From NCBI GenBank assembly GCA_021848145.1, contig JAJZMX010000001.1, positions 1 to 64,000 of the forward strand: a stretch of DNA of 64,000 nucleotides, read 5' to 3'. Positions 61,163-64,000 of the stretch are shown piece after piece; positions within the stretch are counted from its first letter, which is position 1; each line of letters opens with the position of its first letter. Under the pieces are notes generated by a model. The model searched no databases, was not told the origin of the DNA, and was given only the letters and a program-made list of their open reading frames with translations. The stretch is from a bacterium (lineage in GTDB: Bacteria > Patescibacteriota > Saccharimonadia > Saccharimonadales > UBA4665). Made by a program: the position numbers and the translations under genes.

Positions 61163-62500
61163 ATGCTTAATAAACTTAAATCGGTCGGATTAAGTTCGGC
61201 CAACAAAGCTCTATCCACATCAAAAGATAAGCTGGCGTCACTTAGGAATGCTAGACCTAAAGGACCTTCTGGGAACAATTATTTGGTTGCTCTAGATATT
61301 GGGACTGAGTTTGTAAAAGCCTTGACAGGCAAGATAAATGAGGATGGAAGCATAGATATTATCGGCGTAGGCCGTCAACACCAAAACTTGAGTGATATGC
61401 AGGCAGGTGCAATAGCAGATATAGCAGGAGTGGTAGAGAATTGCGACAAAGCATTAAACGAAGCCGAACAACAAGCAGGAGTTAGTGTACGACCCGCCAT
61501 AATCGGCATTGCCGGCGAGCTTGTTAATGGAACCACTATGACCATCAAAGTACAGAGAAAAGAAGCAGATAAGACTATTGACCTCGAGGAGATGGAAAAG
61601 ATCATCCGTTTGGTTCAGCAACATGCTGAAGCCAAAGCCAAGCAACAATTAGCTTGGGAAATGGGAGGTAAAGAGGTTGCCATTAGGTTAGTCAACAGTG
61701 CACTTGTCAATATAGAGATAGATGGATATCCGGTTACTAACCCAATTGGTTTCCAGGGTAAAGATGTAGTTATTCAGCTTTATACTGCTTTTGCTCCTAT
61801 GATACACATTGGTGCTCTAGAAAAGACTGCAGAGGAATTAGACCTTGATTTACTTGCGGTAGCGGCAGAGCCTTTTGCTGTAGCGAGAGCTGTTATAGGA
61901 GATAAGCAGAACCAAAATTTGAGTGCCATATTGATGGATGTAGGTGGCGGCACTACAGATATAGCGGTAATTGACGATGGTGGTGTTCAGGGAACAAAAA
62001 TGTTCGGCATAGGTGGCCGTGCCTATACCCATGCTATAGAGAGGGATATGAACATATCCTTTGATCAGTCAGAAACTCTAAAGTTGGCTTACGGTACTAA
62101 CCAGTTACCATCCCAGAAACGACCGGTGGTTGAGAACGCATTATCTAAAACTGCTGATGTATGGGTCAGTGGCATTGAATTAGCTTTAGGAGAGTTTCCG
62201 AAGCTTGACCATTTACCTCATCGCATGTTTCTTTGTGGTGGTGGTGCAAGTTTAGATATGCTACTAAATAGACTAGAAGGCCAAGAATGGTATAAAACGC
62301 TTCCCTTCACTCGACGTCCTAGCGTTAATCTAATAAGGCCAGAGCAAGTCGTGGGAATCAAGGATACTACGGGCAAAGTTACAGATCATACGTACATAAC
62401 TGCTATGGGACTTTTGAGAGTAGGCTTAGACACGCTTCAACTTAGTGGTGGCGAAAGTGGTAGCATACGTGAGAAACTGGACAGGATGTTAAGTGTATAG
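61163..62500 (+). CDS. FtsA/PilM-family actin-like ATPase
   Basis: The 445-residue protein has the actin fold with an SHS2 insert. Phosphate 1 is VALDIGTEFVKALTGKINED near residue 40, and phosphate 2 plus adenosine regions are ILMDVGGGTTDIAVIDDGGV near 255 and FLCGGGASLDMLL near 355. The IIGVGRQHQNLSDMQAGAIA and GIAGELVNG stretches match FtsA better than PilM. FtsA anchors FtsZ at mid-cell, while PilM anchors the type IV pilus. The next gene is a membrane protein rather than ftsZ or pilN, so context does not decide. Confidence 0.8.
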   Translation: MLNKLKSVGLSSANKALSTSKDKLASLRNARPKGPSGNNYLVALDIGTEFVKALTGKINEDGSIDIIGVGRQHQNLSDMQAGAIADIAGVVENCDKALNEAEQQAGVSVRPAIIGIAGELVNGTTMTIKVQRKEADKTIDLEEMEKIIRLVQQHAEAKAKQQLAWEMGGKEVAIRLVNSALVNIEIDGYPVTNPIGFQGKDVVIQLYTAFAPMIHIGALEKTAEELDLDLLAVAAEPFAVARAVIGDKQNQNLSAILMDVGGGTTDIAVIDDGGVQGTKMFGIGGRAYTHAIERDMNISFDQSETLKLAYGTNQLPSQKRPVVENALSKTADVWVSGIELALGEFPKLDHLPHRMFLCGGGASLDMLLNRLEGQEWYKTLPFTRRPSVNLIRPEQVVGIKDTTGKVTDHTYITAMGLLRVGLDTLQLSGGESGSIREKLDRMLSV

Positions 62501-62502
62501 AC

Positions 62503-64000
62503 ATGACAGACACTAATAAAGATACAATATATGTCGACATTGATGACGAAATAACCGCCTTAATAGACAAGGTGAGGGCCAGCAATGCTAAATTAATTGC
62601 CCTTGTTCTTCCAAAACGAGCCACAGTTTTGCAGTCAATAGTCAACATGAAGTTGCTCAAACGGACTGCCGATAATGAAAAGAAAAACCTGGTATTAATA
62701 ACCAATGAGTCGGGCTTAATGCCGCTAGCTGGAGCCGTTGGGTTATATGTTGCCCAATCTCTAAGTTCCAAACCCGAGGTTCCACCTATGCCAAGTATGG
62801 GTGGCTCTGTTACCGAAACGGTCGACGAAGACTTAAGTATTCCGATTGGTGGAGATGAAGAGGAACTTCCAGATTTAACTAAAAGAACAGGCAAATCTGC
62901 TTCAATTGGTTCGCTGACAGATGCCGCAAAGCATGTAGATACTCAAACTAAGGCAGATCATGCTATGGATACAATCCAACTTGATGATGAAGAGCCCGAA
63001 ATTAATAGTACTGATTCCGAGGCTTTACCGCTTGAAGGGAAACCGATAGATTCGGCTCCCAAAAAAGCCGCTAAGAAAAACAAGATTAAGATACCTAACT
63101 TTGACCGTTTCAGGACATTAATTATCCTAGGAGCATTATTACTTATTGGTTTGATAGTGTTAGCAATTTTTGCATTTGTAGTCTGGCCTCATGCTTATGT
63201 TGACATTAAAACTAATGCCAGTAACGTTAACACCAATATTAACTTAACTCTAGATACCAATGCCCAATCAGTAAGCCATTCTAATGGCATTGTTCCGGCT
63301 CAAGTAGTTACCGAACAGAAAACATATTCCCAGACCGTTAATACTACTGGCCAGAAGAATGAAGGTACCGTAGCAACCGGTAGTGTTAATATGGTGGCGA
63401 CGGTATGCAATAGCACTAATCCTTTTCAGACTCCGAGTGATGTTCCCGCAGGAACCGGTATTTCAGCAAATAACCTTACTTATATAACTCAAGCTGATAC
63501 CTCTTTTAGCCTAGTAAATGCGTATTCCAAGGGTAGTTGCGATTACTACCCTGCTAGTTCAGCTACTGCTATATCTGCTCAAAGTGCTGGTTCAAACTAT
63601 AACGTTAATAACACTTCATTCACTGTTGCCGGAAGAAGCGATGTAACCGCAAATGGATCGGCAAGTGGAGGTACCGACAATGTAGTACAGGTTGTTACTC
63701 AGACAGATGTTAGCAATGCCACTTCCAAAATTAATGCAAATAATAGTGGTGCAGTGGAGCAAACATTAAGCAATGAGCTAAAAGGACAAGGCGAGTATCC
63801 AATTAACGCAACGTTTACTAGCGGCACTCCGCAAATTTCTTCCAGTCCTAGTATCGGCAGCCAGTCTAATACTGTTACCGTAACAGAGACAGTTACTTAT
63901 ACAATGTTTGGCGCTAAAATGTCTGACCTTAAATCTATCGTAAATGCAAATGTTCAAAGCCAAACCGGTAAGAGTCAGAACATAATTAGTGACGGCATTA
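62503..64000 (+). CDS. Large single-pass membrane protein, 3' end outside window
   Basis: The frame is open from ATG 62503 to the right edge (499 codons), translated by eye. The first 90 residues form an alpha/beta domain (YVDIDDEITALIDKVRASNA, then KLIALVLPKRATVLQSIVN). An acidic disordered region follows up to about residue 195. A membrane segment follows at about 205-228 (LIILGALLLIGLIVLAIFAF), and then a Thr/Ser/Asn-rich beta extracellular domain. The exported part looks like the beta-rich proteins often labelled baseplate J-like in Saccharibacteria, but I cannot verify that. It lies 2 nt after the FtsA/PilM-like gene, so it may work with it at the membrane. Confidence 0.7.
   Translation, partial: MTDTNKDTIYVDIDDEITALIDKVRASNAKLIALVLPKRATVLQSIVNMKLLKRTADNEKKNLVLITNESGLMPLAGAVGLYVAQSLSSKPEVPPMPSMGGSVTETVDEDLSIPIGGDEEELPDLTKRTGKSASIGSLTDAAKHVDTQTKADHAMDTIQLDDEEPEINSTDSEALPLEGKPIDSAPKKAAKKNKIKIPNFDRFRTLIILGALLLIGLIVLAIFAFVVWPHAYVDIKTNASNVNTNINLTLDTNAQSVSHSNGIVPAQVVTEQKTYSQTVNTTGQKNEGTVATGSVNMVATVCNSTNPFQTPSDVPAGTGISANNLTYITQADTSFSLVNAYSKGSCDYYPASSATAISAQSAGSNYNVNNTSFTVAGRSDVTANGSASGGTDNVVQVVTQTDVSNATSKINANNSGAVEQTLSNELKGQGEYPINATFTSGTPQISSSPSIGSQSNTVTVTETVTYTMFGAKMSDLKSIVNANVQSQTGKSQNIISDGI

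Overview
The window looks like a chromosomal segment of a Patescibacteria (CPR) bacterium, most likely a Saccharibacteria (TM7)-type organism. The evidence is the gene style rather than any rRNA, since none is present. It has short ORFs packed with 1-4 bp overlaps, trimmed-down housekeeping enzymes (an alanyl-tRNA synthetase of about 649 residues, a 479-residue MetRS, a beta-type F1 subunit of 434 residues), a reduced type IV secretion-like operon, an Rpf-like muralytic protein beside rsmA, and standard use of UGA as stop. The UGA usage argues against Gracilibacteria or Absconditabacteria. Many genes appear to be transcribed without a leader: a -10 box lies about 7 nt before the start codon.

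Positions 1-13.7 kb are accessory DNA. A type III restriction-modification operon on the minus strand (mod, a small membrane protein, and res running off the left edge) is followed by an XRE regulator, small orphan genes, a surface protein with an internal duplication, a serine-recombinase-like domain that has lost its catalytic serine, and a replication-initiator-like HTH protein. At 10.1-11.4 kb a 68-residue peptide gene sits directly before an MvdC/MvdD-type ATP-grasp ligase, the layout of a graspetide (omega-ester/amide RiPP) locus. From 9.75 to 13.6 kb there are three copies of the 3' end of a small gene, each ending at the same 9-mer. They are interleaved with a MazEF-type toxin-antitoxin pair, a frameshifted coiled-coil gene and a sortase remnant, so the region resembles a small cassette array or recombination hot spot.

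Positions 13.8-26.5 kb hold envelope and miscellaneous genes on both strands: a DUF427 protein, an ABC exporter, a cytidine-deaminase-like enzyme, a PIG-L deacetylase, a GT2 glycosyltransferase, a COG4315 lipoprotein-like protein, a TauE/SafE exporter with DUF1634, an ExoD-like protein, a Gmad2-domain protein, alanine racemase, a VIT1/CCC1 metal transporter, a YtxH-like protein and a YihY/BrkB membrane protein.

Positions 26.7-31.7 kb form a reduced type IV secretion operon (VirB2-like pilin, VirB2-VirB6-like fusion, PrgI/VirB3-like, a separate TraC/VirB4 N-terminal-like protein, VirB4 ATPase, CHAP hydrolase). A broken coiled-coil gene follows. Positions 32.1-35.7 kb carry the lower-glycolysis operon pyk-pgk-tpiA.

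Positions 36.8-49.4 kb are informational and metabolic genes: pcrA/uvrD, an Rpf-like protein, rsmA, tmRNA with its terminator, a pyrB-like carbamoyltransferase, a GGDEF protein, a GH37 trehalase-like enzyme, tRNA-Val(CAC), HIT, NUDIX, metG and tatD. Positions 49.4-61.1 kb contain a cysteine desulfurase, an F1-type ATPase operon (b-like, delta-like, alpha, gamma, beta, epsilon) without a or c subunits, a J-domain protein, mnmA and alaS. The cysteine desulfurase and MnmA together could supply tRNA 2-thiouridine. The window ends with an FtsA/PilM-type ATPase and a large single-pass membrane protein that runs off the right edge.
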